A DNA stretch of 64,000 nt from Quadrisphaera sp. INWT6. Lineage in GTDB: Bacteria > Actinomycetota > Actinomycetes > Actinomycetales > Quadrisphaeraceae. Positions 19,410-28,881 of this stretch are shown piece after piece. A program made the position numbers and the translations under genes. The number at the start of each line of letters is the position of its first letter. Position 1 is the first letter of the stretch. The notes under the pieces were generated by a model, which was not told where the DNA came from, did no database searches, and saw only the letters and a list, made by a program, of their open reading frames with translations. The stretch covers positions 310,001-374,000 of the forward strand of contig NZ_VUOH01000001.1 of the NCBI RefSeq assembly GCF_015390235.1, in the 5' to 3' direction.

Positions 19410-20939
19410 GTGGTCGCTTACGTCCTGAGGCGCCTGCTGATCTCGATCGGCGTCTTCTTCGTCGCGACGTTCATGATGTACCTCCTGGTCGCCAACGCCG
19501 GTGACCCGCTGGAGGACCTGTACGGCATCACCGACCCCGGTGACCGTGCAGCCCGCATCGCGTCGCGCACCGAGATCATGCAGCTCAACACGCCCGTCGT
19601 GGAGCGCTACTTCGACTGGCTCGGCGGCCTGCTCAGCTTCCTCTGGGGGCAGGGGACGCTCGGCGTCAACCGCACCGGGCAGGCCATCGAGCCGCTGCTC
19701 GGCCTGGCGCTGGGCAGCACGCTGCGCCTCGTGGTGCTGGCCACCGTGCTGGCCATCGTGACCGGCGTGGCGGTCGGCATCGTGTCGGCGCTGCGCCAGT
19801 ACACGAGCTTCGACTACACGATCACGTTCTTCTCGTTCGTCTTCTTCTCGCTGCCGATCTTCTGGGCCGCGGTGCTGCTCAAGCAGTTCGGGGCGATCGC
19901 CTTCAACGACTGGCTGGGCGACCCGGTGGTCCCGCTGCCGGTGGTGGTCGTGCTGGCCGTGCTGGGCGGGCTGTTCGCGGTCAGCCTCGTGGGGGGGCGC
20001 ACCTGGGTGCGCCGCGGGGTCTCGTTCGCGGTCGGCGCGGTCGTCGTCCTGGCCGTCCTGCTGGTGCTGTCGCAGACGGACTTCCTGGCCCGCCCGACGC
20101 TCGGCCCGGTCGGCGTCTCGGTGCTCGGCCTGGCCGCCGCGGTCGGGATCACCGCACTGGTCTCCGGCCTGGCCAACCGCCGCGTGCTCATCGCCTCGCT
20201 GGCCGGGGCCGTGGTCGGGATCATCATCTACGTCTCGACCGTCAGCGTGCTCCTCGACCCGACCTGGCCGTTCCTCATCGGCCTGTTCGTGCTCACGCTG
20301 GTGCTCGCCGGTGGCGTCGGGTTCGGCGTCGGCGGCATCGACCGCGGGCGCGCCGCGCGCGCCGCCGTCCTCTCGGCAGCGGTCGTCGCGGCGCTGAGCT
20401 TCGTCGACTGGCTCATGTACGCCTGGCCGGCGTACGTCTCGAGCTCGCTCGGACGCCCCATCGCGACCATCGGCTCGAACACGCCCAACTTCACCGGCAC
20501 GCTCTGGGAGACCACGCTCGACTCGCTCACGCACCTGGTGCTGCCGAGCGTGACGCTGGTGCTCATCTCCTTCGCGCAGTACACGCGCTACACGCGCTCG
20601 AGCATGCTCGAGACGATGAACCAGGACTACGTGCGCACCGCGCGCAGCAAGGGCCTGACCGAGCGCACGGTGATCATGCGCCACGCGTTCCGCAACGCCC
20701 TGATCCCCGTCACCACGCTGGTGGCGCTCGACTTCGCCGCCATCGTCGGCGGTGCGGTGATCACCGAGCGCATCTTCGGCTGGCGGGGCATGGGGTCCCT
20801 CTTCATCGAGGGCATCTACACCGTCGACCCGCCCCCCGTGATGGCGTTCTTCGTGGTCGCCGCCGCAGCCGTGCTGCTGCTGAACATCGTGGCCGACCTC
20901 GTGTACGCCTACCTCGACCCGAGGATCCGACTCTCATGA
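19410..20939 (+). CDS. ABC importer permease, OppB/DppB type, with enlarged membrane region
   Basis: The first inner-membrane subunit. The N-terminus (AYVLRRLLISIGVFFVATF) and the C-terminal transport domain are OppB-like, with the EAA loop MNQDYVRTARSKGLTERTV then RHAFRNALIPVTT contacting the ATPases. At 509 residues it is about 180 longer than a standard OppB, because extra hydrophobic segments are inserted between about 165 and 330. This long form occurs in actinobacteria. A TTG at 19404 is possible, but GTG 19410 has better spacing (9 bases) to ggaagggg. Its stop overlaps the next start (ATGA). Confidence 0.9.
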   Translation: MVAYVLRRLLISIGVFFVATFMMYLLVANAGDPLEDLYGITDPGDRAARIASRTEIMQLNTPVVERYFDWLGGLLSFLWGQGTLGVNRTGQAIEPLLGLALGSTLRLVVLATVLAIVTGVAVGIVSALRQYTSFDYTITFFSFVFFSLPIFWAAVLLKQFGAIAFNDWLGDPVVPLPVVVVLAVLGGLFAVSLVGGRTWVRRGVSFAVGAVVVLAVLLVLSQTDFLARPTLGPVGVSVLGLAAAVGITALVSGLANRRVLIASLAGAVVGIIIYVSTVSVLLDPTWPFLIGLFVLTLVLAGGVGFGVGGIDRGRAARAAVLSAAVVAALSFVDWLMYAWPAYVSSSLGRPIATIGSNTPNFTGTLWETTLDSLTHLVLPSVTLVLISFAQYTRYTRSSMLETMNQDYVRTARSKGLTERTVIMRHAFRNALIPVTTLVALDFAAIVGGAVITERIFGWRGMGSLFIEGIYTVDPPPVMAFFVVAAAAVLLLNIVADLVYAYLDPRIRLS

Positions 20940-21943
20940 CGACCACAGACCCCCGCACGACCGCCGGCGAGCCCGGCGGCCCCGGCGCCGCCGGTGACAC
21001 CGGTGACGCCTCCGGCCTCGCCGTCGTCGCCCTCTCGCAGGGCCAGCTGGTCCGCCGCCGCTTCCTGCGCCACCGCGGTGCCCTGGTCGGCATGGCGGTG
21101 CTGCTCTTCGTGGTGCTGCTGTCGTTCACCTCGATCGGGTTCGGGCCCGTCCCCGGCTGGTGGCACTACAGCTACACGCAGGTCAGCCCCATCGAGAACG
21201 GCGGGCGCCCGACGCTCGACCTCATCCCGTGGCTCGACGGCGACGGCCTCGCCTGGGGCGACCACCCCTTCGGCCAGGACAACATCGGCATCGACTACTT
21301 CGCGCTGACCATGCGCGGCGCCCAGCGGTCGCTGATCATCGCGTTCGTCGTCGGCATCGTCGCCACGGTCATCGGCACGCTCGTCGGTGCCCTGGCCGGC
21401 TACTACCGCGGCTGGGTCGACGCCCTGCTCATGCGCGTCACCGACGTCTTCATCACCATCCCGGTGATCGTCATCGGTGCCGTCCTCGGCCGCCGCTTCG
21501 GCGCGCTGCCGATCTTCCTCTTCGGTGCGGTCCTGGGGGTGGTCTTGTGGACCTCGCTCGCGCGCCTGGTGCGCGGCAACTTCCTCTCCCTGCGCGAGAA
21601 GGAGTTCGTCGAGGCCGCCCGCGCGATGGGCGCCTCCAGCAGCCGCATCATCTTCAAGCACATCCTGCCCAACAGCCTCGGCGTCATCATCGTGTCCGCC
21701 ACGCTGACCATCGCCGTCGCGATCCTCGTGGAGAGCGCCTTGAGCTACCTCGGCCTCGGAGTGCGGCCGCCGGAGACCTCCCTCGGCCTGCTCATCAGCA
21801 CCTACGAAGCGGCCTTCACCACGCGGCCCTGGCTGTTCTGGTGGCCGGGCCTGTTCATCGTGCTGATCGCCCTGTCGGTCAACTTCATCGGCGACGGCCT
21901 GCGCGACGCGTTCGACCCGCGCCAGGCACGGGTGCGCTCGTGA
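20936..21943 (+). CDS. ABC importer permease, OppC/DppC type
   Basis: The second permease (335 residues). It has an OppC N-terminal helix (RRRFLRHRGALVGMAVLLFVVLL) after a cytoplasmic, glycine/proline-rich tail, then the transport domain with the EAA loop REKEFVEAARAMGASSSRI followed by FKHILPNSLG. It pairs with the OppB-type subunit. Both ends are translationally coupled: ATGA overlap with the preceding permease and GTGA overlap with the first ATPase gene. Confidence 0.93.
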   Translation: MTTTDPRTTAGEPGGPGAAGDTGDASGLAVVALSQGQLVRRRFLRHRGALVGMAVLLFVVLLSFTSIGFGPVPGWWHYSYTQVSPIENGGRPTLDLIPWLDGDGLAWGDHPFGQDNIGIDYFALTMRGAQRSLIIAFVVGIVATVIGTLVGALAGYYRGWVDALLMRVTDVFITIPVIVIGAVLGRRFGALPIFLFGAVLGVVLWTSLARLVRGNFLSLREKEFVEAARAMGASSSRIIFKHILPNSLGVIIVSATLTIAVAILVESALSYLGLGVRPPETSLGLLISTYEAAFTTRPWLFWWPGLFIVLIALSVNFIGDGLRDAFDPRQARVRS

Positions 21944-23061
21944 GCCCCGCGCAGAAGGACGGGCAGCGGGCCGAGCGGCCCGCCGACGAGCCCGTCCTCC
22001 AGGTCGAGGACCTCACGGTCGCCTTCCCGACCGAGGACGGCGTGGTGCGGGCCGTCCGCGGCATGAGCTACTCCGTGGCGCCGCGCGAGGTGCTCGGCAT
22101 CGTGGGTGAGTCCGGCTCGGGCAAGTCCGTCTCGTCGATGGCGGTCATGGGCCTGCTGCCCCGCAGCGCCCAGGTCACCGGGAGGATCCTCTTCCGCGGC
22201 GAGGACGTGCTCCGGATGAGCGGGCGACAGCAGCGCGGTCTGCGCGGGCGCCGGGTCAGCATGATCTTCCAGGACCCGATGACGGCGATGAACCCCGTCT
22301 ACACGGTGGGCGACCAGCTGGCGGAGGCCGTCAGGTCGCACAGCGCCGTCCCGCCGAAGGCGGCGATGGCGCGCGCCAAGGAGATGCTCGACCTGGTCGG
22401 CATCCCGCAGGCCGAGGCGCGGCTGCGGGCCTACCCGCACGAGTTCTCGGGCGGCATGCGCCAGCGCGCGATGATCGCCATGGCGATCATCAACGACCCC
22501 GACGTCATCATCGCCGACGAGCCGACCACCGCCCTCGACGTCACCGTGCAGGCGCAGGTGCTCGACACGCTGATGTCCGTCAAGGAGGCCGTCGGCGCCG
22601 CCATCGTGTTCATCACCCACGACCTGGGCGTCATCGCGCAGGTCGCCGACCGCACGCTGGTCATGTACGCCGGCAAGCCGGTGGAGGTCGGCGGGACGGC
22701 GGAGGTCTTCCGGAAGCCCCTCATGCCGTACACGGCCGGGCTGCTGGGCTCGACCCCGTCGGCCGAGGGCACCCGCGCGGGGGAGCGGCTGCGGCCGATC
22801 TCCGGCTCGCCGCCGTCGCTGATCTCCCTGCCGCGGGGCTGCCCGTTCGGGCCGCGGTGCCCGCTGGTCCGCGACGACTGCCGCGCCAGCGAGCCGCAGC
22901 TCGTCCACCGGGGGCCCGCCGCCGGGGCTGGCGGGGCTGCGGGGAGGAACCTCCCGCTGGTGAGCCCCGACCACCTCGGGGCCTGCCACCACAGCGACGA
23001 GCTGCTCGCCGCCGACGACCCCACCCGCTTCTTCCGCGCCGAGAGCGAGGTCACCCCGTGA
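21940..23061 (+). CDS. ABC importer ATPase, OppD/DppD type
   Basis: A 373-residue ATPase that powers the importer as a heterodimer with the next gene product. Walker A is GESGSGKS, the Q-loop is [11 protein letters not shown], the signature is [12 protein letters not shown], Walker B is [12 protein letters not shown] and the switch is ITHDLGV. The C-terminal oligopeptide-ABC domain has the cysteine cluster CPFGPRC (then a later C), which in this family may bind an Fe-S cluster. GTG start overlapping the permease stop. Confidence 0.95.
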   Translation: MSPAQKDGQRAERPADEPVLQVEDLTVAFPTEDGVVRAVRGMSYSVAPREVLGIVGESGSGKSVSSMAVMGLLPRSAQVTGRILFRGEDVLRMSGRQQRGLRGRRVSMIFQDPMTAMNPVYTVGDQLAEAVRSHSAVPPKAAMARAKEMLDLVGIPQAEARLRAYPHEFSGGMRQRAMIAMAIINDPDVIIADEPTTALDVTVQAQVLDTLMSVKEAVGAAIVFITHDLGVIAQVADRTLVMYAGKPVEVGGTAEVFRKPLMPYTAGLLGSTPSAEGTRAGERLRPISGSPPSLISLPRGCPFGPRCPLVRDDCRASEPQLVHRGPAAGAGGAAGRNLPLVSPDHLGACHHSDELLAADDPTRFFRAESEVTP

Positions 23062-24176
23062 GCACCCAGCCCACCGAGGCCGAGCGCGACACCCACCTGC
23101 TCGACGTCCGCGACCTCGTCATGCACTTCCCGGTGCGGGGCGGCGGCATCGTCCAGCGCGTGGTCAACCACGTGCAGGCCGTCTCCGGCGTGAGCTTCAG
23201 CCTCGACGCCGGCGAGACCCTCGGCGTGGTGGGGGAGTCGGGCTGCGGCAAGTCGACGACTGGGCGCGCGCTGCTCCAGCTGCACAAGCCGACGTCGGGC
23301 TCGGTGCGCTTCGACGGCAAGGAGCTCATCGGCCTGTCCGAGCGCGACCTGCGCCCGGTGCGCCGCGACCTGCAGATCGTCTTCCAGGACCCGTACGCCT
23401 CGCTGAACCCCCGGATGCCGGTCAACGACATCATCGGCGAGCCGCTGGTCATCCACGGGACGGTCCCCGACAAGGCCGCCCGCAAGGAGCGCGTCCGCGA
23501 GCTGCTGCAGCTGGTGGGCCTCTCGCCCGAGCACGGCAACCGCTACCCGCACGAGTTCTCCGGCGGCCAGCGCCAGCGCATCGGCATCGCCCGCGCGCTC
23601 GCGCTCGGGCCGAAGCTGCTGGTGCTCGACGAGCCGGTCTCCGCGCTCGACGTGTCGGTGCAGGCCGGCATCGTCAACCTCCTGGAGGACCTGCAGGCCG
23701 AGCTCGGCATCGCCTACATGTTCATCGCCCACGACCTGTCGGTGGTGCGCCACATCTCCGACCGCGTCGCGGTGATGTACCTGGGCAAGGTCGTGGAGAT
23801 CGGCCCCAAGGACGAGATCTATGACCGTCCGATGCACCCGTACACGCAGGCGCTGCTCTCCGCGGCGCCGTCGGCGGACCCCGGCGTCGCGCGCGAGGCG
23901 GCGAAGGAGCGGATCGTGCTCGAGGGCGACGTGCCCTCGCCGCTGAACCCGCCGTCGGGCTGCCGGTTCCGCACCCGCTGCTGGAAGGCGCAGGACGTCT
24001 GCGCCACGGAGGAGCCGCCGCTGGTGACCAAGCCCGGTGCGGCTGCGGGCCACCAGATCGCGTGCCACTTCGCCTCGACCGACGTCGGCCACCCCGGTGG
24101 GCGCACGTCGCTGCCGCTCGCCGGCAGCGCCGGCAGCGCCGGCAGCACCGCCGCAGCGGGCGGGGAGGCGGCCTGA
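23058..24176 (+). CDS. ABC importer ATPase, OppF/DppF type
   Basis: The partner ATPase (372 residues): Walker [11 protein letters not shown]-loop [13 protein letters not shown], signature [14 protein letters not shown], Walker [13 protein letters not shown], switch IAHDLSV, and the C-terminal domain with CRFRTRC. It ends in a low-complexity tail (three AGS repeats, ending in GGEAA). GTGA overlap with the OppD-type gene shows coupled translation. The substrate of the system is unknown. A LacI gene two cistrons later hints at an oligosaccharide rather than a peptide. Confidence 0.95.
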   Translation: MSTQPTEAERDTHLLDVRDLVMHFPVRGGGIVQRVVNHVQAVSGVSFSLDAGETLGVVGESGCGKSTTGRALLQLHKPTSGSVRFDGKELIGLSERDLRPVRRDLQIVFQDPYASLNPRMPVNDIIGEPLVIHGTVPDKAARKERVRELLQLVGLSPEHGNRYPHEFSGGQRQRIGIARALALGPKLLVLDEPVSALDVSVQAGIVNLLEDLQAELGIAYMFIAHDLSVVRHISDRVAVMYLGKVVEIGPKDEIYDRPMHPYTQALLSAAPSADPGVAREAAKERIVLEGDVPSPLNPPSGCRFRTRCWKAQDVCATEEPPLVTKPGAAAGHQIACHFASTDVGHPGGRTSLPLAGSAGSAGSTAAAGGEAA

Positions 24177-24181
24177 CCCTG

Positions 24182-24594
24182 GTGGTGGGCGCCGCGCTGG
24201 TCGACGACCTCGCGGCGCCCCGCCGGCTGCTCGCCGCCCGGCGCAGCGCCCCGCCGTCGCTGGCCGGCGGCTGGGAGCTCCCCGGGGGCAAGGTCGAGCC
24301 CGGTGAGGCGCCCGAGGCGGCGCTGGTGCGCGAGCTGCGCGAGGAGCTCGGCGTCGGGGTGCGTCTCGGGCAGGAGCTCATCGCCGGTGGGCCGGCGGAC
24401 GGCTGGCCCCTGCCGGGCGTCGGCGAGCTGCGGGTGTGGTGGGCGGAGGTCGTCGACGGCGCCCCCGCCCCCCTGGAGGACCACGACGAGCTGCGGTGGC
24501 TCGACCGCGACGACTGGCGCAGCGGGGTGGCCTGGCTCCCCGCCGACCTGCCGTCGTCGAGGCGCTGGCGGAGTCCGCGGACGCCGCGGGCTGA
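24182..24594 (+). pseudogene. NUDIX hydrolase (MutT-like), frameshifted at its 3' end
   Basis: A small pyrophosphohydrolase of nucleoside-diphosphate-linked compounds, close to MutT/8-oxo-dGTPase in pattern. The NUDIX box is complete: [15 protein letters not shown] then RELREELGV. It starts 5 bases after oppF at GTG 24182. The frame does not stop in the expected place but runs into the LacI gene. Adding one G at about 24551-24553 gives [15 protein letters not shown] and a stop at 24592-24594, the normal C-terminal helix and length (about 137 residues). I treat the continuous frame as an indel artefact or a broken gene. Confidence 0.75.
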
Positions 24595-24676
24595 GCGCCC
24601 ACCCGCGGACCGGCCGTCCGGGCGACGCTCGGCGCGCCCGTCGACGGCGGCCGCACCGGCTGGCAGCATCGGGCCC

Positions 24677-25744
24677 GTGCCGAGCCAGCGCCCCGCGACC
24701 CTCACCGAGGTCGCCCGGCGCGCCGGGGTCTCGGTCACCACGGCGTCGAAGGCGATCAACGCGCAGCCGCGGGTGTCCGCGCAGGCCCGCGCCCGGGTGC
24801 TCGAGGCCGCCGCGGAGCTGGCCTTCACCCCGAACCCGCTGGCGCGCAGCCTGCTGTCGGGGCGCAGCGGCACGGTCGCGCTCCTCGTCATCGACTCGCT
24901 GACGCGGCGGTGGGCGGTGCCGTCGATGATGGGGGTCGGGGCGGCCCTCGACGAGGCCCAGCTGTCGATGGTCACCGCGGACGCCCACGGAGACCGCGAC
25001 CGCCTGCTGGAGCTCGCGCTCCACCACCAGGCCCGCAAGGTCGAGGGGCTCATCGTGCTGGGCGACAACAACCGGCCGGTGCCGTCGCTGCGCGGCGAGC
25101 TCTCCGTGCCGGTCGTGTACGTGCACGGCGAGACCGGCGACCCCCGCGACCGCTGCCACGTGCCCGACGACCGCGGGGGAGCGGCCACCGCGCTGGACCA
25201 CCTGCACGCGCTGGGGCGGCGGCGCGTCGCGCACGTCACCGGGCCGGCGGGGGTGCGGGCCGTCGTCGAGCGCGCCGAGGGCTTCCGGCGGCGCAGCTGG
25301 GAGCTCGGCCTCGTCCCGGGTCCGGTGCTCACGGGGGCGTGGTCGCAGCGGTGGGGCCAGCTCGCCGTCGAGGAGGTCCTCGCCCGCGACCCCGACGTCG
25401 ACGCCGTGCTGTGCGGCAACGACCAGATCGCCTACGGGGTGGTGCTGGGGCTCCAGACGGCCGGTCGGGCCGTGCCCGAGGACGTCGCCGTCACCGGCGT
25501 CGACGACTGGGAGGCGTTCTCCCTGGAGTCCGACCCCCACCTGACCACGGTCGACATCGAGCTCGACGCCCTGGGTGCCGCAGCGGCGCGCGACCTGCAC
25601 GCCGTGGTGAGCGCGGGTGGTGCTGCAGGCGGCGACGACGGTGGCGGCGTCGTCGCGCACCCCGGCACCCTGGTGGTGCGCGGTTCGACCGACCCCACCG
25701 CGCCACCACCCGGCACCGGCCTGTTCAGGGAGCCGCGGGCCTGA
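24677..25744 (+). CDS. LacI-family transcriptional regulator
   Basis: A 355-residue DNA-binding sugar sensor. The N-terminal helix-turn-helix reads [20 protein letters not shown] with the hinge helix [12 protein letters not shown], then a periplasmic-binding-protein-like ligand domain ([24 protein letters not shown]). The GTG at 24677 is the right start for the HTH, although the frame is open far upstream into the NUDIX gene. It is likely local control of the adjacent importer (inference). The C-terminal 20 bases overlap the convergent membrane-protein gene. Confidence 0.9.
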   Translation: MPSQRPATLTEVARRAGVSVTTASKAINAQPRVSAQARARVLEAAAELAFTPNPLARSLLSGRSGTVALLVIDSLTRRWAVPSMMGVGAALDEAQLSMVTADAHGDRDRLLELALHHQARKVEGLIVLGDNNRPVPSLRGELSVPVVYVHGETGDPRDRCHVPDDRGGAATALDHLHALGRRRVAHVTGPAGVRAVVERAEGFRRRSWELGLVPGPVLTGAWSQRWGQLAVEEVLARDPDVDAVLCGNDQIAYGVVLGLQTAGRAVPEDVAVTGVDDWEAFSLESDPHLTTVDIELDALGAAAARDLHAVVSAGGAAGGDDGGGVVAHPGTLVVRGSTDPTAPPPGTGLFREPRA

Positions 25745-26699
25745 GCGCCGGCGCGGTCCCGCCCCCGCGGGCTCCGCACGCCGCCCGACGGGCCCGCGCG
25801 ACGACGACGGCGACCGCCCCCACGAGGCCCGCCGCGACCGCCGAGGAGACCACGAGCACCGCACCCGCGGGGGCCACCACGGACTGGCCGACCAGCGCCT
25901 GCCAGGTCAGCAGCCCCAGCGCCGCGGCCCAGCCGGCGCTGGCGAGGGCCACCAGCTGCCACCGGACGCGCGGGGTGAGCACCGCGGCGGCCGCCGGCCA
26001 CCGGCGGGCCACCAGCGACAGGGCCAGCACCAGCAGCGGCAGCGCCTGCAGCGCGTGCATGCCCACGAAGTGCGGCACGCGCAGGTCGCCCGCCGCGGTG
26101 CTCCAGCCGAGCAGCGGCAGGCCCGGCCCGCCGTCGGCGGCGCCCACGGTGTGGGCACCCATGATGCCGCGGCCATCGGTGAGCTGCTGCGCGGTCGGGT
26201 AGGTCATGAGGAACGCGACCGCCATGCCGGCCAGGGCGACCACCACCCCGGCGCGCACCGACAGGTCGAAGGCGGCGTCACCGGACGGGCTGCGCCACAG
26301 CAGGACGCCCACCACCGCCGTGATCAGCCAGACGGCGGCGATGCTGGCGCCCATCACCGCCCACGCCGCGGCGTAGGCGGGCGTGGAGGTGTTGAAGTGG
26401 CTCGTGGTCCCGAGCGCCGCAGCGCCCAGGACGATCGCCATCTCGACGAGGAGCGCGCCCGCCACCGTCCCGAGCGCTCCGGCGAGGCGGCGCCCACGGC
26501 GCAGCCGCGTGACGAGCCACGCGAGGGTGACGGCGTAGAGCGCGATCGACAGCTCGAACTTCAGCGGCTTGACCCACCCGTTCGCGCCCGTGACCTGCAC
26601 CGGGTCGAGCACGGCGAGGGCGGCGGTGGGCACGGCGAGGAGCAGCACCGCGGCGGCCACCCAGACCAGGGGGGATCGGCGCAGGTCGGACGCGGTCAT
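25725..26699 (-). CDS. Hypothetical polytopic membrane protein
   Basis: 324 residues with about eight hydrophobic segments, starting [26 protein letters not shown] conserved-looking block [22 protein letters not shown] and a later [17 protein letters not shown] are recognisable in other actinobacterial membrane proteins of unknown function. No catalytic motif is seen. Its ATG overlaps the proposed MerR stop (ATGA), so it is the regulator's likely target or partner. It converges on the LacI gene with a 20-base overlap. Confidence 0.75.
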   Translation of the reverse strand: MTASDLRRSPLVWVAAAVLLLAVPTAALAVLDPVQVTGANGWVKPLKFELSIALYAVTLAWLVTRLRRGRRLAGALGTVAGALLVEMAIVLGAAALGTTSHFNTSTPAYAAAWAVMGASIAAVWLITAVVGVLLWRSPSGDAAFDLSVRAGVVVALAGMAVAFLMTYPTAQQLTDGRGIMGAHTVGAADGGPGLPLLGWSTAAGDLRVPHFVGMHALQALPLLVLALSLVARRWPAAAAVLTPRVRWQLVALASAGWAAALGLLTWQALVGQSVVAPAGAVLVVSSAVAAGLVGAVAVVVARARRAACGARGGGTAPALRPAAP

Positions 26700-27390
26700 G
26701 ACGGCTCCTCGGGGACGGGCTGGTGGACGGACCGGTGGACGGGCTGGTGGAGGTGCTCCGGGTGAGGTGGGTCGGGCGGGTGGCGCGGGCCACGTGCTCC
26801 TGGGCGATGCGGCGCAGCCCGGCGACCAGGGCGTCGCCGAGGACGGTCCCCACCACCACGGTCTCGGCGCTGCGGTCGCGGTCGGCGGCGTCGGGCCAGA
26901 CGCGGGCGAGGTCGGCGCGGGCCACCACCTCGGCGGCGCGGGCGTACTCGGGGAGGCTGTCGAACAGGTCCTTGCGACCCATCGCGACCCAGCCGTCGAG
27001 CACGGCGGCGGCCTGGAGCACCCCGGGGTTGCCGTCCTCCACGGTCCACCCCAGCGCGCTGACGAGCTCCTCGACCGCTGCGAGCGAGGACGGCGACGGC
27101 GGCGGCGCACCCTCCCGGCCGGGCAGGGCCCGCTGGGCGGCGCCCATCACCTCCTGGAGGCCGACCGCGGGGTCGTCGACGGCGGCGACGACGGCGCGCA
27201 CCCTGGCGATGGGCAGCCCGCCGACGTCGACCAGGGCGCGCACGAGGTGCAGGCGGCGGACGTGCTCCTCGCCGTAGGAGACCTGGTTGTAGCCGGTCTT
27301 CTCGGCGGGTGGGAGCAGGCCCTCGCGGACGTAGAACTTGATGGTCGCCGGGGCCGTGCCGCTGCGCTCGGCGAGCTCGGAGATGCGCAC
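26696..27390 (-). pseudogene. MerR-family transcriptional regulator, probable indel near its 3' end
   Basis: A clear MerR DNA-binding domain at 1-70: MRISELAERSGTAPATIKFY, EGLLPPAEKTGYNQVSY, and the dimerisation helix start. A C-terminal effector domain of the HTH_MerR-SF type follows (EELVSALGWTVEDGNPGV). In the plain frame the ORF would run 420 bases into the membrane-protein gene. A one-base shift at about 26764-26776 instead gives a stop exactly at 26696-26698, forming an ATGA overlap with the downstream start. That coupling supports the shift. A matching dyad lies in its promoter. Confidence 0.75.
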
Positions 27391-27416
27391 GGAGGGGACG
27401 CTAGCCCATCGATAGT

Positions 27417-27434
27417 GCCACTGTCGATAGTGGC
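27417..27434 (-). promoter_or_regulatory. Dyad operator in the MerR promoter
   Basis: GCCACT-N6-AGTGGC is a perfect 6+6 dyad located 27 bases ahead of the MerR start. The half-element cgatagtg is also repeated directly. MerR proteins bind dyads between promoter elements, so autoregulation is expected. This is inference from position and symmetry. Confidence 0.5.
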
Positions 27435-27452
27435 GCTACCGAATGGTGTCAG

Positions 27453-27713
27453 CTGACCGCGGTCACGTCCCGCGGTGACCGCGGTCAGGTGGCGGTGCCA
27501 GGTCCTGGGGCGGTGGCGCGCCAGGTGACCCCGGTCGGGTCCCCAGGTGACCGCGGTCAGGTGGCGGTGCCGGGTCCTGGGGCGGTGGCGCGCCAGGTGA
27601 CCCCGGTCAGGTCCGCGGGTGACCGCGGTCAGGTGGCGGTGCCGGGTCCTGGGGCGGTGGCGCGCCAGGTGACCCCGGTCAGGTCCGCAGGTGACCGCGG
27701 TCAGGTGGCGGTC
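27453..27713. repeat. 72-bp tandem repeat array carrying GACCGCGGTC palindromes
   Basis: Three copies plus a partial copy of a 72-bp unit begin at 27475, 27547, 27619 and 27691. Each contains the perfect palindrome gaccgcggtc and the near-palindrome gaccccggtc spaced 50 and 22 bases apart. An extra gaccgcggtc precedes the array at about 27455. The last partial unit overlaps the stop codon of the LacI gene at 27701. Units differ by few bases (for example gtgccaggtcc versus gtgccgggtcc). The array and the MerR operator fill the 310-base gap between MerR and LacI; no gene is seen in it. Confidence 0.85.
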
Positions 27714-28771
27714 GCGCCGGGGCGACGACGACGGGTCGACTCCCGCTCGACCACGGCGAACGGGCTGGTGCTGCGCTCGGGGGCCGCCGCCGGGTCGGCG
27801 ATGCGGCGCAGGAGCAGGCGCGTGGTCTCCTCGACCATCCAGTCGTGGCCGGGGGAGACGCTGGTCAGCGACGGCACGGTGAAGGCGGCGTCGGCGACGT
27901 CGTCGAAGCCGGCCACGAGCACGTCGTCGGGGACGCGCCGGCCGGCGTCGGCCAGGGCCCGCAGCGCGCCGATGGCGAGGGTGTCGGTGGCGCAGACCAG
28001 GCCGTCGAGACGGGGCTCTCGCGCCAGCGCCTCACGGGTGAGGTCGGCGCCGCCGGCGAGCGTGCTCCGGGCGCCGCTGACGGCCACGACGCTCGCGCCC
28101 GGGACGGCCCCGACCGCAGCCCGGACCCCCAGGGCGCGCAGGCGGAACGCGTCACCGAGGTGGCCGGGCCCCTGGGGGCGGGGCCCGTCGTCGTCGCCCG
28201 CGGGGAGGGCGTCCAGGTCGGGCATGCCGAGCGCCACCAGCCGGCGGCACCCGCGGTCGAGGAGCAGGCGCGCCCGCCGCGGCCGCGCCGTCGGTGTTGG
28301 CCATCTCGACGTGGTCGAACCGGCGCACGTCCTGCCGCTCGCCCAGGACGACGACGGGCAGGTCGCCGGCGATGGCGAGCACGTCGTCGGGGTCGAGGCC
28401 CACCGCGGAGAGCACCAGGCCGTCGTAGGCGCTGACGCGCGAGGCGGTGATGGCGGCCAGCTCGCCCTCGCGGCTCGCGCCCGTCTGCTCGACCACGACG
28501 CGCAGGCCCTCGGGCGCCAGGCGCGCGATGAGCCGCGCGGCCAGCAGGCCGAAGTAGTGGCTGTGCACCTCGGGCACCGCCAGGCCGACGATCCCGTTCG
28601 GCCGCGCCGCAGGCTCTGCGCCGCGGTGTTGACGCGGTAGCCGGTGCGCTCGACCACGTCGAGCACGCGGCGGCGCGTCTCCTCGCTGACGTTGGTGCGG
28701 CCGGCGAGCACGTTGGACACGGTCATCGGCGAGACGCCGGCCGCTGCTGCGACGTCGCGCATCGTGGTCAT
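27701..28771 (-). pseudogene. LacI-family regulator, two compensating frame breaks
   Basis: The N-terminal HTH (TTMRDVAAAAGVSPMTVSNV, then RTNVSEETRRRV) starts at ATG 28771. The frame is lost near 28598-28612 and the ligand domain continues one frame over (NGIVGLAVPEVHSHYFG, then VVVLGERQDVRRFDHVEMANTDG). It returns to the first frame near 28268-28292 (LLLDRGCRRLVALGMPDL) and runs to 27701. The whole is a normal ~355-residue LacI protein if both indels are corrected. It is divergent from the GH51 arabinofuranosidase gene, whose promoter holds a matching operator, so it is the likely repressor of that gene. Confidence 0.8.
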
Positions 28772-28810
28772 GGGCCACCTCCTGGACCTCGAGTCTGCTC
28801 GCGGTGCGCC

Positions 28811-28846
28811 TTGACAGCCCGCGAGGGCCTTGGTTGTATCGATAAA
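28811..28846 (+). promoter_or_regulatory. Promoter with LacI-type operator ahead of the GH51 gene
   Basis: A consensus -35 ttgaca at 28811-28816 is followed 18 bases on by tgtatc (28835-28840), a plausible -10. The palindromic core tatcgata (28837-28844), with the central CG typical of LacI-family sites, overlaps the -10, so binding there would block transcription. The divergent LacI gene at 27701-28771 is the obvious candidate regulator. Confidence 0.6.
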
Positions 28847-28881
28847 CCACCCTTCTCCGCAACGCCGCACCGAGGAGCCCC

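Noticed and set aside
24182-25744. A true NUDIX-LacI fusion regulator
   Set aside because: The LacI HTH begins at its own GTG, and the sequence between matches a frame-shifted NUDIX end, so an indel explains it better.
27475-27713. CRISPR array reading of the 72-bp repeats
   Set aside because: The whole unit is repeated with no unique spacers, the unit is too long, and no cas genes are near.
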